From assembly GCA_024449915.1 (NCBI GenBank), contig JAMZAV010002037.1, positions 1 through 64,000 of the forward strand: a stretch of DNA of 64,000 nt, given 5' to 3'. The notes below the pieces were generated by a model that saw nothing but the letters and a program-made list of their open reading frames with translations, was not told the origin of the DNA and made no database searches. Below are positions 52,500 through 62,428 of this stretch, piece after piece. The stretch comes from Sweltsa coloradensis (lineage: Eukaryota > Arthropoda > Insecta > Plecoptera > Chloroperlidae). How positions within the stretch are numbered: the first letter of the stretch is position 1; each line of letters opens with the position of its first letter. Both the position numbers and the translations under genes were made by a program.

Positions 52500-54660
52500 T
52501 GGTTTTAAAAACGCTTTAACCTTTTTTCTAAAGCAAACCCCTCAGACTAGTGGATATGGCCGGGAAAAGGGGCCCAAAGTGGGCGGGAAAAAGCTACGGG
52601 TTTAAAGGGGGAAAGGGGGGTTTTCACTCCGGTCGGGTTTTTTCTTTTTTCACGTTCGGTCGCGTTATCAGGGAAAGGTGTCAAGGGGAAAGGGGGAAAA
52701 AGCCCCTGACGACGAGTTAAAAAAATCCCCCAATAGCTGTGCTTTTTAAAAACGCAGCATTTAAAACTTTTAATTTCACCCGAAAAATTAAATCACCAAT
52801 TTTTCAATCAATCAATCCATTCTTTTAATCTGACCGTCTTTCGGGCGGGATGGGGAACTAGGGCGCTTCAAACCCTTTAAAATCATTTTTGCGCCGCCGG
52901 GGGGATTTTAAGTCTATACCTTTAGTTGTTTGTGTGTTTAAATTTTAAAATTGGTTTTTAATGGAATGAGAAGATAAAAAAATGATGGTTTTTTGGGAAA
53001 AAAAAAAAAGTTTTTAAAATTTTAAAACAAAAGGGTTTGACAAAATTTTTAAGTTTAAAATCTGAAAGAAATAAAGGGGGCGTCAAACCCTTAGGGCATA
53101 AGCACCATATAGACTAGGGGTATGGGGAGGGATGATACGGTCAAACCACCCCCGGGGGAGGGGGGAAAAGGGGGGTTTTTTCCGTTTGCGATCGGGCATC
53201 GTCTAACATCGTTTGGTTTTGGGCATTTTCATCGTCGTAGGAAAAGGGCGGGCAAAAGAGGAGGGAAATTTTCCCCCACAGACAATTGCCAGAGCTCCCT
53301 TAGTTTAGAAGATAATAACTCCCCTCTTACTAGCTGTGTATGCGAGGGTGGGAAAAGAGGGGGGCCCAGTTTTGGGGGTGTTTTTTAAAATATTGCGTTT
53401 TGGCTCTAAGTAAAAAAAAAGAAAAAAATAAAATTTGAGCATAAGGGACAAACAAAACAATCATATATTAAAAACTGATACCGTTTTTTTTGGACGTCTT
53501 TTGTTAGGTTTTTGCGTCCCCTTATTTTTCTGTGCCCGAAAACCCCCCCCTCATGTTGGAAGAAACCTGCCAAAAGGGAAACGTTTTAATTTTTATGGGG
53601 GGGCGTCAACCGTTTTGGGCATAAAGGGGCTTCTGTAGCCTAGGGGATATGGGGGAGGAATGTCCCCTGCTGGTCAGAACCAGCCACGGGTAAGGGGGGA
53701 AGGGGGTTTTCCACGTTTGCGGTCGTCATCTCTTGTCATCGTTCGTTTTTGTCATTTTCATCGTCGCGGGGGGGGTTTTCAAGGGGAAAGGGGGCAAAGG
53801 TTCCCCCACGCGATTGGCCCCGAGCCCCGCCTCTAGTTTTGGGGAGTAAAATATTCCGCTTTTTTCTAGCCGAGTTTTTCGGGGGTGGACTTTTTTTTTG
53901 AAACGCCTTTTCGATTACAGGCCTGCTTGGGCTAAAATTTTACCCCCGGGGCCCAGGGCGGGGGTACAGAAGGAAAAGTTAATTTTAAAATTGGGGGGGC
54001 GTCAAACCCTTTGGGCATTTAAAGGCCTTCTGTAGACTAGGGATATGGGGGGGAAATCCCATCTGGGAAGAATCAGGGCCTCTTAGGGGCAGGCAGAGGG
54101 GGTTTTAAAGCCGTGGTCGGGCATTGATTTGTAATCGTTTTGTGGTTTTCTTTTTCGTCATCGTCATTGGGGAGGTAGTCAAGGGAATGGGGCAAGGCCC
54201 CCCACACTATTTCCAGAGCTCCCTCAGATTCGGGGAGTAATATACTACCCTCATACTAGTGATGTTTGCGAAGGGGGACTTTTTCTTGAATCGCCTTTTA
54301 CTTTAGCAAGCCCCTGCTCTGGGCCAATTCTACCCCGGGCCCAAAAAAGGGTGATATTACTTTAAAAAGACGAAAGTGAGAATCAAAACGCCTCAACGTT
54401 AGGAACAAATTTTGAGCCCGTGACAAAAGTTAAAAAAATTTTATTTTGTTGTTTCTTTTTTATATTTTTTTCTAAGTTAAAAAATATAAGGGGTTTTTTT
54501 TTTTTGTTTTTGAATTAAAGGGGGCATCAAGCGTTAGGGCCCAATGCACCCTCTAGCCTAGGGATAGGGGGAAAGGGGAGGAGCTGGTCAAACCACCAAA
54601 GGGTAAGGGGGGGAAGGGGGGGTTTTCACGCGCCGGGCGTCATCGCTGGGGGGTGACACA
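52500..54660 (+). repeat. Alternating A and B copies (noisy)
   Basis: A at 52500-52720, B at 52845-53060 (GGGGAACTAGGGCGCTTCAA), A at 53075-53350, A at 53600-53965 (GCTGGTCAGAACCAGCCACG intact), A at 53985-54350 (CCAATTCTACCCCGGGCCCA intact), B at 54370-54480, A at 54510-54650. All forward. The two A copies at 53600 and 53985 share GGGGGGGCGTCAA heads and look like a tandem duplication. Confidence 0.6.
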
Positions 54661-54689
54661 AAAAAATGAAAAATACTAAAATTGTTGAT

Positions 54690-55315
54690 TGATTTATTAT
54701 TGCTTAACGTTTCGAACACTATCCAAATCTGTTAACCCCCTTTTTAAACACTACATTCGTGGGGTATCTTTTCAGTGGGAAAAACCCTCCCGAAAATATT
54801 TTCACTTTCAAATTTATTGGGGCAAATTCCCCCGGGGCAGGGAAATTAAACAATACCGGTAAAACCGCGGTTTTTTCCCACCGGTTTTTCCGGCCCCCTC
54901 GAACACCGAATTTTAAACAGAATCGGGGGTGGGGCCCTTTGGGGGGGGTGGGTTTAACCCCTCTGCCTTGAAACCCGTATACCCCCTTTGGGAAGAGCAG
55001 TGGAGGGTTTGAAAGCAAGTTTTCCCCGGCTTTTTTTTCCTCGACGTCTGGCCCCGGGATCCCGGGTTAGTGGGGGAACAAAAGACTGTCAAAGGGTTTC
55101 ACCGTCCTTTCAGATGGGAAATTTAAGCCGTTGGGGCCCCTTTGGCCCTTTCGAAAAAAAAAAGGGGTAGGCTAGGGCCGGTACCCCGGGGTTTTTTTCC
55201 TTCCTTCTGTTCATACCTTTTTTCCCCATCTATCCCCCTCAAAAATTTGTCCCCGATTTGCCAAAGGGCATTTTTAAAAGAACGTTAAGCAATATCCAAT
55301 TTAATCAATGAATAC
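54690..55315 (-). repeat. Repeat G, inverse copy (noisy)
   Basis: On -: ATTGGATATTGCTTAACGTT, CCCTTTGGCAAATCGGGGAC, CCCTAGCCTACCCCTTTTTT, CCCCAACGGCTTAAATTTCC, GACGGTGAAACCC, GCCAGACGTCGAGGAAAAAA. Matches the order at 43213-43545. A TTGATTTATTATTGCTTAAC piece at 54685-54710 on + may be another G start. Confidence 0.6.
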
Positions 55316-55794
55316 CGGCTCAAGTTTCCCACGACTAAAACAAAGAGATCTTTAACCATAAACCCTTTCTATTTAATTTCTGCTTTAAAATTTAAATTTT
55401 TTTTCGGTTTTGGAGTTTAAAAATTAACACTTTCCCCCAAACTAATCCCCTAGTAAAAAAACGATATTAAAATTCCGCAAATTTTTTCTACGAAAAATTG
55501 GGCAAAAAAAAAGATTGAAATTAAAGGATACTTGTCCAAAGAAAAATGCTGATGCTTGGATTTTTGAGGGGAGAATGAAAGCCGGGGAAAAAAAAGGGAT
55601 GTTTTCCTTTGTGAAAGATAGAGAAAAATCCTTTTTCCCAAAAAAAGCAGAAATTATCTCTCTAGATCACCGAGTTCCCCCGTGTGCTAGATCCCGCTGA
55701 GCTAAGTGAGTAAAAATTTACAAATTTGTTTTTTTTGGAAAAAAAAAATTTCGAGCCCCTGCATTTTTTTGTTGGGACCACTTTAATCGGTTTT

Positions 55795-56850
55795 TTTATT
55801 TGGGTTAAGGAAAGCTAAAACTGGTTTTGGGAATAGGCGCCCCCTTTTTATTGTAAAAATTTGAAATTTCAATTTTTTTGGGGTGTGATGATTTTTATTG
55901 TGTTTTATTTTAAGTTTTTTAAAAAAATTTAAAAAAGGTAGAGATGATAATTTTTCAAAAGAAGAATTATATTGAATAAAATTGATCCCATAATACAATA
56001 ATTTGTTTTGGCGTTCGCGGGTTTAAACTTGATGCCGGATTGGGCGGCTCATGGGCAAACATATTTAAGAAAATTTTTGGTAAGCGAAACGAAGACTTCA
56101 ATTTTACTGACCCCCAAAAAAATTTGCTTTCCCAAAGTTTTTATTTTTTTTGATTTTGTCTGTTCGTTAGCAGGGGTTCCGGGGGAAACGGGATAAAAAT
56201 CTTTATGAAAATTTGGGGGGGATCTCCGTGATCCCCTTTAAAATTTGAAGGGGAATTGGGGTTTTTTGGGGAACAATCGAAGGGGAAATTTCTCATTTAT
56301 ACTTTCTTTTTCGATTTCTTTCGATTTTTGTGCATTTTTTGTGCCCTTTTGGGCCCATTTTGACCAAAAAAGGGGGGGGGCTAAATATGTTTATATTATA
56401 CATTGGGCATTGAGGTTTTGAGATTTTAATACCTGTTAAAAAAAGTTTGGGAAAATTTGCCCGAATCCAAGGGAAAAAGCTTTTTAAAAAAGTTTTTTAA
56501 AGGTTTTTTTTGCGATATTTTGTGCCATTTGGGCCGATTATGACCAAACGGGGGGGGCTTCAACGTTCTATTTTTCCATTGGGGCATTAAGGTATGGTTT
56601 GTAGTACCTTTTGAAAAAAAAAGTTGAAAAATTAGGGGCCCGAATCCTAGAAATAAAGCTTTAGTAAAAGGGTTTTTTTCGGTAAAAAATAACATTTCAA
56701 ATAAAAAATAGAAAAATTTTAAAAAACACCCCACAAGCATAGGCAGCAAAACAAAACACGCAAAAGTAAAGATATCCCACGCAAAATTAAAACTTTTAAA
56801 AAAACTCATTTCCCTCAACGCGGCGGGTCTTAACCCTTTTTCCCATTTTT
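55795..56850. repeat. B-like piece (55795-55900), H (56080-56640, +) and inverse C (56620-56850) (noisy)
   Basis: GAAGACTTCAATTTTACTGA, CCCCCAAAAAAATTTGCTTT, GCCGATTATGACCAAACGGG and GGGGCTTCAACGTTCTATTT follow the order of the reverse complement of 14110-14460. CTCAACGCGGCGGGTCTTAA is the reverse of the repeat C start. The 156-residue minus frame at 56426-56896 is this repeat read through. Confidence 0.5.
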
Positions 56851-56869
56851 TTAAAAAAGTAAAAATTGG

Positions 56870-57450
56870 GTTTGGGGTTTTCAACCGTTGGGTCATTTTG
56901 ACTATGGACGGGTATTAAAGGAAAAACTTATGCTGTTTAAAACCCTTTACGGGGTTTGTGGGAGGGTTTTTAATTTTTTTTTTAAAATTTTTTGCATTGT
57001 GGGGTGTTATTGTTCACACTACGGCCGTCTCTCTGTGTCATCGTTTTTTGTTGTCATGGTCGTGTCGTCGTCTTCGTAACATACTCCCGTAACCCTACTA
57101 GTGTTGTTTGAGTTGTCTTTATTTTTCCCCGGCCCTTTTTAGAGTAGAAGGGGGATCAAAAAAAGTGCTACGACGACGAAGCAAATAGGGGGGCTTCAAA
57201 AACCCGGGTTTGGGCAATTGCGCCCCCCTGTGAAAATTAAAAAGTTATTTAAAAAGAGTTTTTAAAGTGTTTTTGATAAGGGCGTTTTTTTAAGTTTTTT
57301 TTTGAACAAAAAATTAAATTTTTTTTGATGTTTTATGTTTTCCTCCATTGTAAAAACAGTTTATTAATGAAAGGGAGACGTTTTTAAAAAAAAAAAAACT
57401 CGAATTTAAAATTTTTTAAATTTAAATTTATTTTAATGAGAAAAAGGGAA
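56870..57450 (+). repeat. Repeat A 5' part (56870-57090) + repeat B (57165-57450) (noisy)
   Basis: A: TTTTCAACCGTTGGGTCATT and TGTTGTCATGGTCGTGTCGT. B: GCTACGACGACGAAGCAAAT, AAACCCGGGTTTGGGCAATT, GCGCCCCCCTGTG. Last pair of the noisy zone, still forward. Confidence 0.5.
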
Positions 57451-57570
57451 AATTTGTGTGTTACATACTGTAAAGATCTAATAAATTGTATTTTACCTGC
57501 CCCAAGGGGGGATTAGGCTAATGCAGGGCAAGTGGGGCCTCTGTAGCCTAACACAGTGATTAACAGAGTT

Positions 57571-59300
57571 TCAAAATTTAAAAATTACATGAAAAACAAC
57601 AAGAGAACAGACATTTTTAAAGTTAGGCCCAAATTGGGAAAGGGAAAAAGGGGGATGGGGGTTTCTTGGGAATCGCGGTAGAGGTTTGAAGACTCGAGGC
57701 CCCGAAAAGAGGTCGGGAAACTCATTCCTGCCGCCCGCTTGAAGACGTTGCACGTAAGCCCCTGCGAGGGTGTCGAGTCGAGCGCTGATACCACCGACGC
57801 CGGTTTGGGCATACACGTCTTCATTTCGCGTCATCGGAGGAAGCCGCGCGATGCGGCGAAGGATTCTTCGCTCCAGCGAGAAGTATTGCTGGAGACATCC
57901 TCCAAAGACGGGTGTCAGCGCCGGGGCCGCGTATTCAAAGAGGGGACGGATGAAAGTTTTATAAGTGTGCCGTAGAGTGCGGAAACTGCATCCAGAAAGT
58001 CGCCCACGAAGCATCACGAGTAAATTTAGTCTCGACCGCGCACGGTTGATGACGTCACGGCAATGAGCACCCCAGTTCAGAATGTCTGTAAAGGTTACTC
58101 CAAGGTACTTGGCAGACCGACTAGGGTACACCGTAGCGCCCCAAAGTGAGATGGACTGACGGAGTGGTCGTTGAGACATTTTCTGCGTTTTGTGCCGGTG
58201 GTGAAAAAGGATAAGCTGTGTCTTTAAGGCGTTCGGCAATACACGCCAACGACGCATCCAAGCTTCCAGAGCTTTAATTTGGCGCTGTAGACGGCGGAAG
58301 ACTTCTCTCGCTGTGCGCCCTTTGCACCAGTAGGCCGTGTCGTCTGCATAGAGGGCTAAGGCAACGGGACAAGGGAGGAGGAATATCGTGGCAGTAGATC
58401 AGGTAGAGAAGAGGAGAGAGGCAGGAACCTTGAGGCACGCCAGAAAGAGGGGTAAACGAGTGGGATACTTGATCGTTAACACGCACACAAGCGAGACGTC
58501 CCGTGAGAAAAGCTCGGATGAAGCGCACCATTACAAAAGGGACTCTTAGTTGCAGCAGCTTGTAACAGAGCCCGTCATGCCAAACCTTGTCAAAGGCGCG
58601 TGATATGTCCAGAAAAATAGCTAGCACACACTGGCCATCGTTTAGCGCCCCTGAAACCTCCGTCACCAGCTTGATGAGGGGGTCTGTCGTGCAGCGACCT
58701 GTTCGGAAGCCGGACTGTGACTCGGGGATGATGTGGAGGCGGTCAGCGAAAGCAACCAGCCTGGAGTGAATCACTTTCTCAAGAACCTTTGCCACAACGT
58801 TCAAGCAGAAAAATAGGCCGGTGACTAGCGAGATTCGTTGGTGGCTGTCCTTTCTTTGGAATCATGACGATGACAGCAGATTTTAAACTGGGAGGGAAGT
58901 AGCCCAAACGGAGGCATCCAGAGAAGAGAGTAGCGAGGTGAGAGACGAACTTGGCAGGGACCTGGCGAAGCATCAGTCTGGTGATACCATCAGCACCTGG
59001 CGATGAGCTCCGTCCGTGTTGTATAGCAGACAGAACTTCCTCCGCGCTGATATCCCGGACGAGGTCGGGGTGGAGAACTTCTTCATCTGGGATGATGTCA
59101 TGAGAAGCGAAGGACGGTTCGTGGTGTGCTAGAGACAGTTCGACCCTCTCTCTGAAGACGTCATCAAAGAGTGCGTCCTCGGGAAACTGATAAACTCCCT
59201 CAAGAGAAGACGCAAACTCCTGCGCTTTGTCGGAAGACGACGCACACACTCGGTCATTGACAATGAGGGGTCCGTTGGCGCGAGTGGACTGGCCCGTGAT
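57571..59300 (-). pseudogene. Jockey/CR1-type non-LTR retrotransposon RT, 5'-truncated and frameshifted
   Basis: On -, GC-rich coding sequence in three frame segments. (1) about 59300-58800: EEVLSAIQHGRSSSPGADGI, then LMLRQVPAKFVSHLATLFSG, AVIVMIPKKGQPPTNLASHR, PIFLLE. (2) about 58804-58375: NVVAKVLEKVIHSRL, IPESQSGFRTGRCTTDPLIK, CVLAIFLDISRAFDKVWHDG (first catalytic Asp), SGVPQGSCLSPLLYLIYCHD. (3) about 58360-57571: ALYADDTAYWCKGR (catalytic YADD), PSRSAKYLGVTFTDILNWGA, RSRLNLLVMLRGRLSGCSFR, YKTFIRPLFEYAAPALTPVF and ERRILRRIARLPPMTRNEDV. Frame changes lie near 58800 and 58370. The endonuclease part is absent, as usual for a 5'-truncated LINE. The last ~45 residues run into the noisy zone and are unreliable. 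Confidence 0.88.
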
Positions 59301-59670
59301 CAACTTGCGTGCGCAAGTCATAATATTATGTACAAACTGCTAACATTGATTGATTGACTGAGTATCGTCTTTATTTGGCGGGATTCAACCATCAGCAGGA
59401 TACAGAGTCACAATAATAATACAAAGTAAGATACTAATGAAATAAAATATTATACTTTAAGTAGGATAAAATACATGCATACATACTACTTAAAATGATA
59501 TAGGCCTACACTATATTAACACATCATATTAATCTAAGATATGGTTAACAAAAAGCTTGATACATAGAAAGTAATGCATATGATGTACGGTTAACGGTAC
59601 ATCACATGTGCATGTCACATCTGGGAACAACATTTCCCTTGTTACGAGATATCCGTGAGTAAGTTGAACG
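59300..59670 (+). repeat. Repeat D split by a ~225-bp insert
   Basis: The D head (GATCAACTTGCGTGCGCAAG, then ATTATGTACAAACTGCTAAC) stops at about 59345. The D second half (ATATGATGTACGGTTAACGG, TACATCACATGTG, GTTACGAGATATCCGTGAGT) resumes at about 59578. The insert starts GATTGATTGACTGAGTATCG and has TCTTTATTTGGCGGGATTCA, then AT-rich sequence. On - it could be a LINE 3' end (AATAAAGACGATACTCAGTC). The apparent MTCARKL start of the RT frame upstream comes from D, not from the LINE. Confidence 0.65.
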
Positions 59671-59945
59671 TTGACAAATCGAAACTCAAAATGGAGGGTC
59701 CTTCTGGTTAATCTGTTTTTATTTTGAGAAAGATAGACTTTGTATAACTAGTTTGACTCCTGCTATGAACAACGCAACCTGCCGCCTTCCTCGCAGAGAA
59801 CATGGGTGTATCGTGTTTTCAACAATTCAAAAATATATATCCGGGTCAAATAGCTTCTGAAAATAATATATATATGTTTAAACTTGGCTTTATAGTAGGC
59901 GACTATGACGCTGTTATGTTAGTACTTTAGACAGAAATTAAAAAA

Positions 59946-60010
59946 GTGACTACACCGGGGTTTGAACCCGGGACCTTAGCTTACCGGGCTATGCTCTTAC
60001 CAACTATATA
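59946..60010 (-). repeat. tRNA-like fragment
   Basis: On -: TAGTTGGTAAGAGCA (D-arm), TAGC-CCGGTAA-GCTA (anticodon arm), GGTCCCGGGTTCAAACCCCG (T-arm). The 5' acceptor strand is missing and is replaced by a TATATATAT run. Position 33 is C, not U. Most likely a SINE or retrotransposed tRNA piece. Confidence 0.6.
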
Positions 60011-60642
60011 TATATATGTCATTTTAAAATTTTATGGTAAAACCACGTACCTTGTTAAAATTGGAGTCCTAGTTGGACGTTGTCGGGTGAATGCAAAAGT
60101 TTCGCCAATGTTGCAATTGGCCTCTTCAGGCGAGCGTCGAGCTGTTACCAGGCCGAGCACTGTCACTGCACTGACTTTTTGATGTCTTGGTGCCTCGTTG
60201 CGTCCGCGCAGGCTCTGACGTGGCAATAAACCCAGGCGGTCTCGTATCAGAAGGTGCGGGGCGGCGAGGTTCTTTGACGTTGGTCAGCTTTTCCCTGGTT
60301 CGGCTTTTAGTGGTAGACCACAGACAGACTACAAAACGGGCCTACCACTAGAAGCCGAACCAGGGAAAAGCTGACCAACGCCAAAGAACCTCGCCGCCCC
60401 GCACCTTCTGATACGAGACCGCCTGGGTTTATTGACACGTCAGAGCCTGCGCGGACGCAACGAGGCACCAAGACATCAACAAGTCAGTGCAGTGACAGTG
60501 CTCGGCCTGGTAACAGCTCGACGCTCGCCTGAAGAGGCCAATTGCAACATTGGCGAAACGTTGCATTCACCCGATAACGTCCAACTAGGACTCCAATTAA
60601 AACAAGGTACGTGGTTTTACCGGAAAATTTTAAAATGACATC
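60005..60642. repeat. Large fold-back: ~300-bp arms with hammerhead-like motif, at (TA)n
   Basis: The left arm 60018-60316 and right arm 60341-60642 are reverse complements. The loop is about ACCACAGACAGACTACAAAA. Landmarks: GTAAAACCACGTACCTTGTT and complement; GCCAATGTTGCAATTGGCCT and complement; CCAGGCCGAGCACTGTCACT and complement; GGTCAGCTTTTCCCTGGTTC and complement. TATATATATATATG lies at the left end and (AT)n at 60671-60687 beyond the right. Each arm contains the hammerhead-like core described separately. PLE terminal repeats are known to carry such motifs, so this is probably PLE-derived. Confidence 0.85.
60529..60583 (+). ncRNA. Hammerhead-ribozyme-like core in the right arm of the fold-back
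   Basis: CTGAAGA (60529-60535) fits the conserved CUGANGA. GCCAAT/ATTGGC (60537-60542/60549-60554) is a 6-bp stem II with a TGCAAC loop. GAA follows at 60555. ACGTT/AACGT (60558-60562/60577-60581) is a 5-bp stem III, and GTC (60580-60582) fits the NUH cleavage triplet. The flanking bases do not form an obvious stem I, so self-cleavage is uncertain. The same motif is on - in the left arm. Confidence 0.5.
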
Positions 60643-60809
60643 ATATACCAACCACGAAAGTCTTAAAACTCATATATATATATATATTTATAATGAGAAT
60701 GAGAATGAGCAGGGAGAACTGTTCGAAACGTTGGTATTAAAACTTATTTAACTCGGAAACTCGAAAGAATTTCATTATGTCACATTACATCCGAGAAAAT
60801 CTACGTAAA

Positions 60810-60811
<2 letters not shown>

Positions 60812-60846
<35 letters not shown>
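60812..60846. repeat. (AT)n microsatellite
   Basis: TA dinucleotides separating the first fold-back module from the tRNA-like array. A GTTCGAAACGTTGG piece at 60730-60743, shared with PLE-like modules, lies between. Confidence 0.9.
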
Positions 60847-60848
<2 letters not shown>

Positions 60849-60874
60849 ATTCATAGCAGTTGTCGAAAAAGTTT

Positions 60875-60946
60875 GCCCCGACTGGGGTTCGAACCCAGAA
60901 CCTCCGGCTTAACGTGCCATCGCTCTACCAATTAAGCTACCGGGAC
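60875..60946 (-). tRNA. tRNA-like sequence, copy 1 (inverted), anticodon position GTT, no U33
   Basis: Full cloverleaf: acceptor GTCCCGG/TCGGGGC (two wobble pairs), TA, D-arm GCTTAATTGGTAGAGC, anticodon arm with loop ACGTTAA, T-arm CTGGG-TTCGAAC-CCCAG. The loop would place GTT (Asn) at 34-36, but position 33 is C where U is nearly universal, and the anticodon stem has one mismatch and one wobble. I think it is a tRNA-derived repeat or pseudogene, not a working tRNA. Confidence 0.5.
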
Positions 60947-60985
60947 CACAGAACAAACCTTTAGGAAACTGCTATTTGTTCTGTG

Positions 60986-61057
60986 GTCCCGGTAGCTTAA
61001 TTGGTAGAGCTATGGCACGTTAAGCCGGAGGTTCTGGGTTCGAACCCCAGTCGGGGC
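60986..61057 (+). tRNA. tRNA-like sequence, copy 2
   Basis: Same cloverleaf as copy 1, differing at base 26 (T for G). No T-run terminator directly follows (CAAACTTTTTCG has T5 nine bases on, which could serve). Same lack of U33. Confidence 0.5.
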
Positions 61058-61283
61058 AAACTTTTTCGACAACTGCTATGAATCAATAACTATGTCCTTA
61101 AAGCGGGCTTATGCTTAAAAACCATATATTCATACTACCTAACTCATGGGAGATGAGATGTGATTGAATTTATCCATGCAATTCTTTCAGATTTGACAGC
61201 TACATTGCCGTCTTCTGTTGGATTTATGTCATGTAAGTCAACAGTCACAAACAAATAGCAGTTTCCTAAAGGTTTGTTCTGTG

Positions 61284-61355
61284 GTCCCGGTAGCTAAATT
61301 GGTAGAGCTATGGCACGTTAAGCCGGAGGTTCTGGGTTCGAACCCCAGTCGGGGC
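61284..61355 (+). tRNA. tRNA-like sequence, copy 3
   Basis: As copy 2, with one change in the D-arm (TAGCTAAATTGG for TAGCTTAATTGG) that weakens the D-stem. Nothing else differs. Confidence 0.5.
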
Positions 61356-61579
61356 AAACTTTTTCGACAACTGCTATGAATCAATAACTATGTCCTTAAA
61401 GCGGGCTTATGCTTAAAAACCATATATTCATACTACCCAACTCATGGGAGATGAGATGTGATTGAATTTATCCATGCAATCTTTCAGATTTGACAGCTAC
61501 ATTGCCGTCTTCTGTTGGATTTATGTCATGTAAGTCAACTGTCACAACAAATAGCAGTTTCCTAAAGGTTTGTTCTGTG

Positions 61580-61651
61580 GTCTTGGTAGCTTAATTGGTA
61601 GAGCTATGGCACGTTAAGCTGGAGGTTCTGGGTTCGAACCCCAGTCGGGGC
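61580..61651 (+). tRNA. tRNA-like sequence, copy 4
   Basis: Acceptor GTCTTGG (two C-to-T changes, still G-U pairs) and AAGCTGGAGG for AAGCCGGAGG in the anticodon stem. These are C-to-T changes, as expected from methyl-CpG decay or drift, supporting a non-selected copy. Confidence 0.5.
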
Positions 61652-61716
61652 AAACTTTTTCGACAACTGCTATGAATCAATAACTATGTCCTTAAAGCGG
61701 GCTTATGCTTAAAAAC

Positions 61717-61723
<7 letters not shown>

Positions 61724-61761
<38 letters not shown>

Positions 61762-62428
61762 GATATTTTCGTGGCCGATATGAATTAATGAACTAGGTTT
61801 TTCGGTTATAATGCCACGTTGCCACAAAGAAAGTGGTCATGTTATCGACTTTGCTGGCATGAAACCCATTGCCACCGTTAAGAAATTCTTCCTAGAATGT
61901 TACGGGAAGCCATTGAGATTAATAAACGATCTCACAGTCTAAATAAACAGCAAGATAGCCAACGTTTATCTGTAACGTGGAAACCTGCAATTTCAGGGAT
62001 ACATGTACAGCCACATAGGCTGGCTGTGAAACCAATGGACAACAACCAACGCCCCAGTTAGTTCCTGCAGATGATATGTTGCAAGTAAATACATCGACAG
62101 TCAGAGTGACAAGATCATGACGAAAAGCAATATGAATGACATGTAGTGACTTTCTTCTTTCTTGCAACGTCAAGCTTTGCAGTGATTCTTTGAGTTGTTT
62201 TAATTTGCCATATGTGCAGTGATTTCTATTGTTTATATTTTGTTGTATTTTGTTTTCCCAGTTTTGTTCTGAATTTATCAATGTAATGTAGTTTTCGTTT
62301 TTTATATATTAATTTGTATTGGCCCTGAAGAAGATGAGTGAAATTTCATCGAAACGTTGGCCTAATGTGAATAAACGTGGCATTATAACCGAAAAACCTA
62401 GTTCATTAATATATATATATATATATAT
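61724..62428 (+). mobile_element. Module with inverted ends and hammerhead-like core between (AT)n tracts (PLE-like)
   Basis: (AT)n at 61724-61757, then TTTTCGTGGCCGATATGAAT. Inverted ends: AATGAACTAGGTTTTTCGGT..TAATGCCACGTT at 61786-61820 and its complement at 62374-62410, then (AT)n to 62428. Inside, CTGAAGA (62325-62331), stem II GATGA/TCATC, GAAAC (62351-62355) and ACGTT/AACGT (62354-62358/62374-62378) repeat the hammerhead-like order, but the base after AACGT is G, which would block cleavage. The 120-residue minus frame (61919-62281) is unrecognised. Confidence 0.7.

Larger units (their letters stand above)
39555..57665. other. Noisy zone: homopolymer-inflated, probably low-quality assembly
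   Basis: Throughout this interval familiar repeats are still recognisable, but single bases between runs are replaced by their neighbours and runs are lengthened. For example GGTCAGAACCAGCCACGGG appears as GGTCAGAACCCACCCCGGGG. Runs of 4-8 identical bases are far denser than on either side. The change is abrupt at both ends and affects repeats A, B, C, D, E, G and H alike, which mutation of one element cannot explain. Short open frames in this zone rich in Lys, Phe, Pro and Gly are artefacts, and no gene call inside it should be trusted. Repeats noted below are placed by landmark order only. Confidence 0.85.
60847..61722. repeat. Tandem ~297-bp units with tRNA-like sequence, plus one inverted copy
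   Basis: Forward units have tRNA-like starts at 60986, 61284 and 61580. Each is followed by CAAACTTTTTCGACAACTGC, TATGAATCAATAACTATGTC, CTTAAAGCGGGCTTATGCTT and, in the first two, the CATATATTCATACTAC...GTCATGTAAGTCAAC stretch. 60847-60965 is the reverse complement of the start of the unit, so a ~110-bp palindrome is centred near 60967. The array is flanked by (AT)n on both sides (60812-60846, 61724-61757). Units are nearly identical, i.e. recently duplicated. Confidence 0.88.

Noticed and set aside
39555..57665. Many 60-156-residue open frames rich in Lys, Phe, Pro, Gly
   Set aside because: They follow inflated homopolymers in a low-quality zone; none matches a domain and several overlay known repeats.
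60875..61651. Functional Asn tRNA gene cluster
   Set aside because: All copies lack U33 and have an imperfect anticodon stem. One is inverted and all lie in a recent tandem repeat, so a tRNA-derived repeat is more likely.
61919..62281. 120-residue minus-strand frame inside a PLE-like module
   Set aside because: No RT, GIY-YIG or other known motif, and it lies between inverted ends. Kept only as unrecognised.
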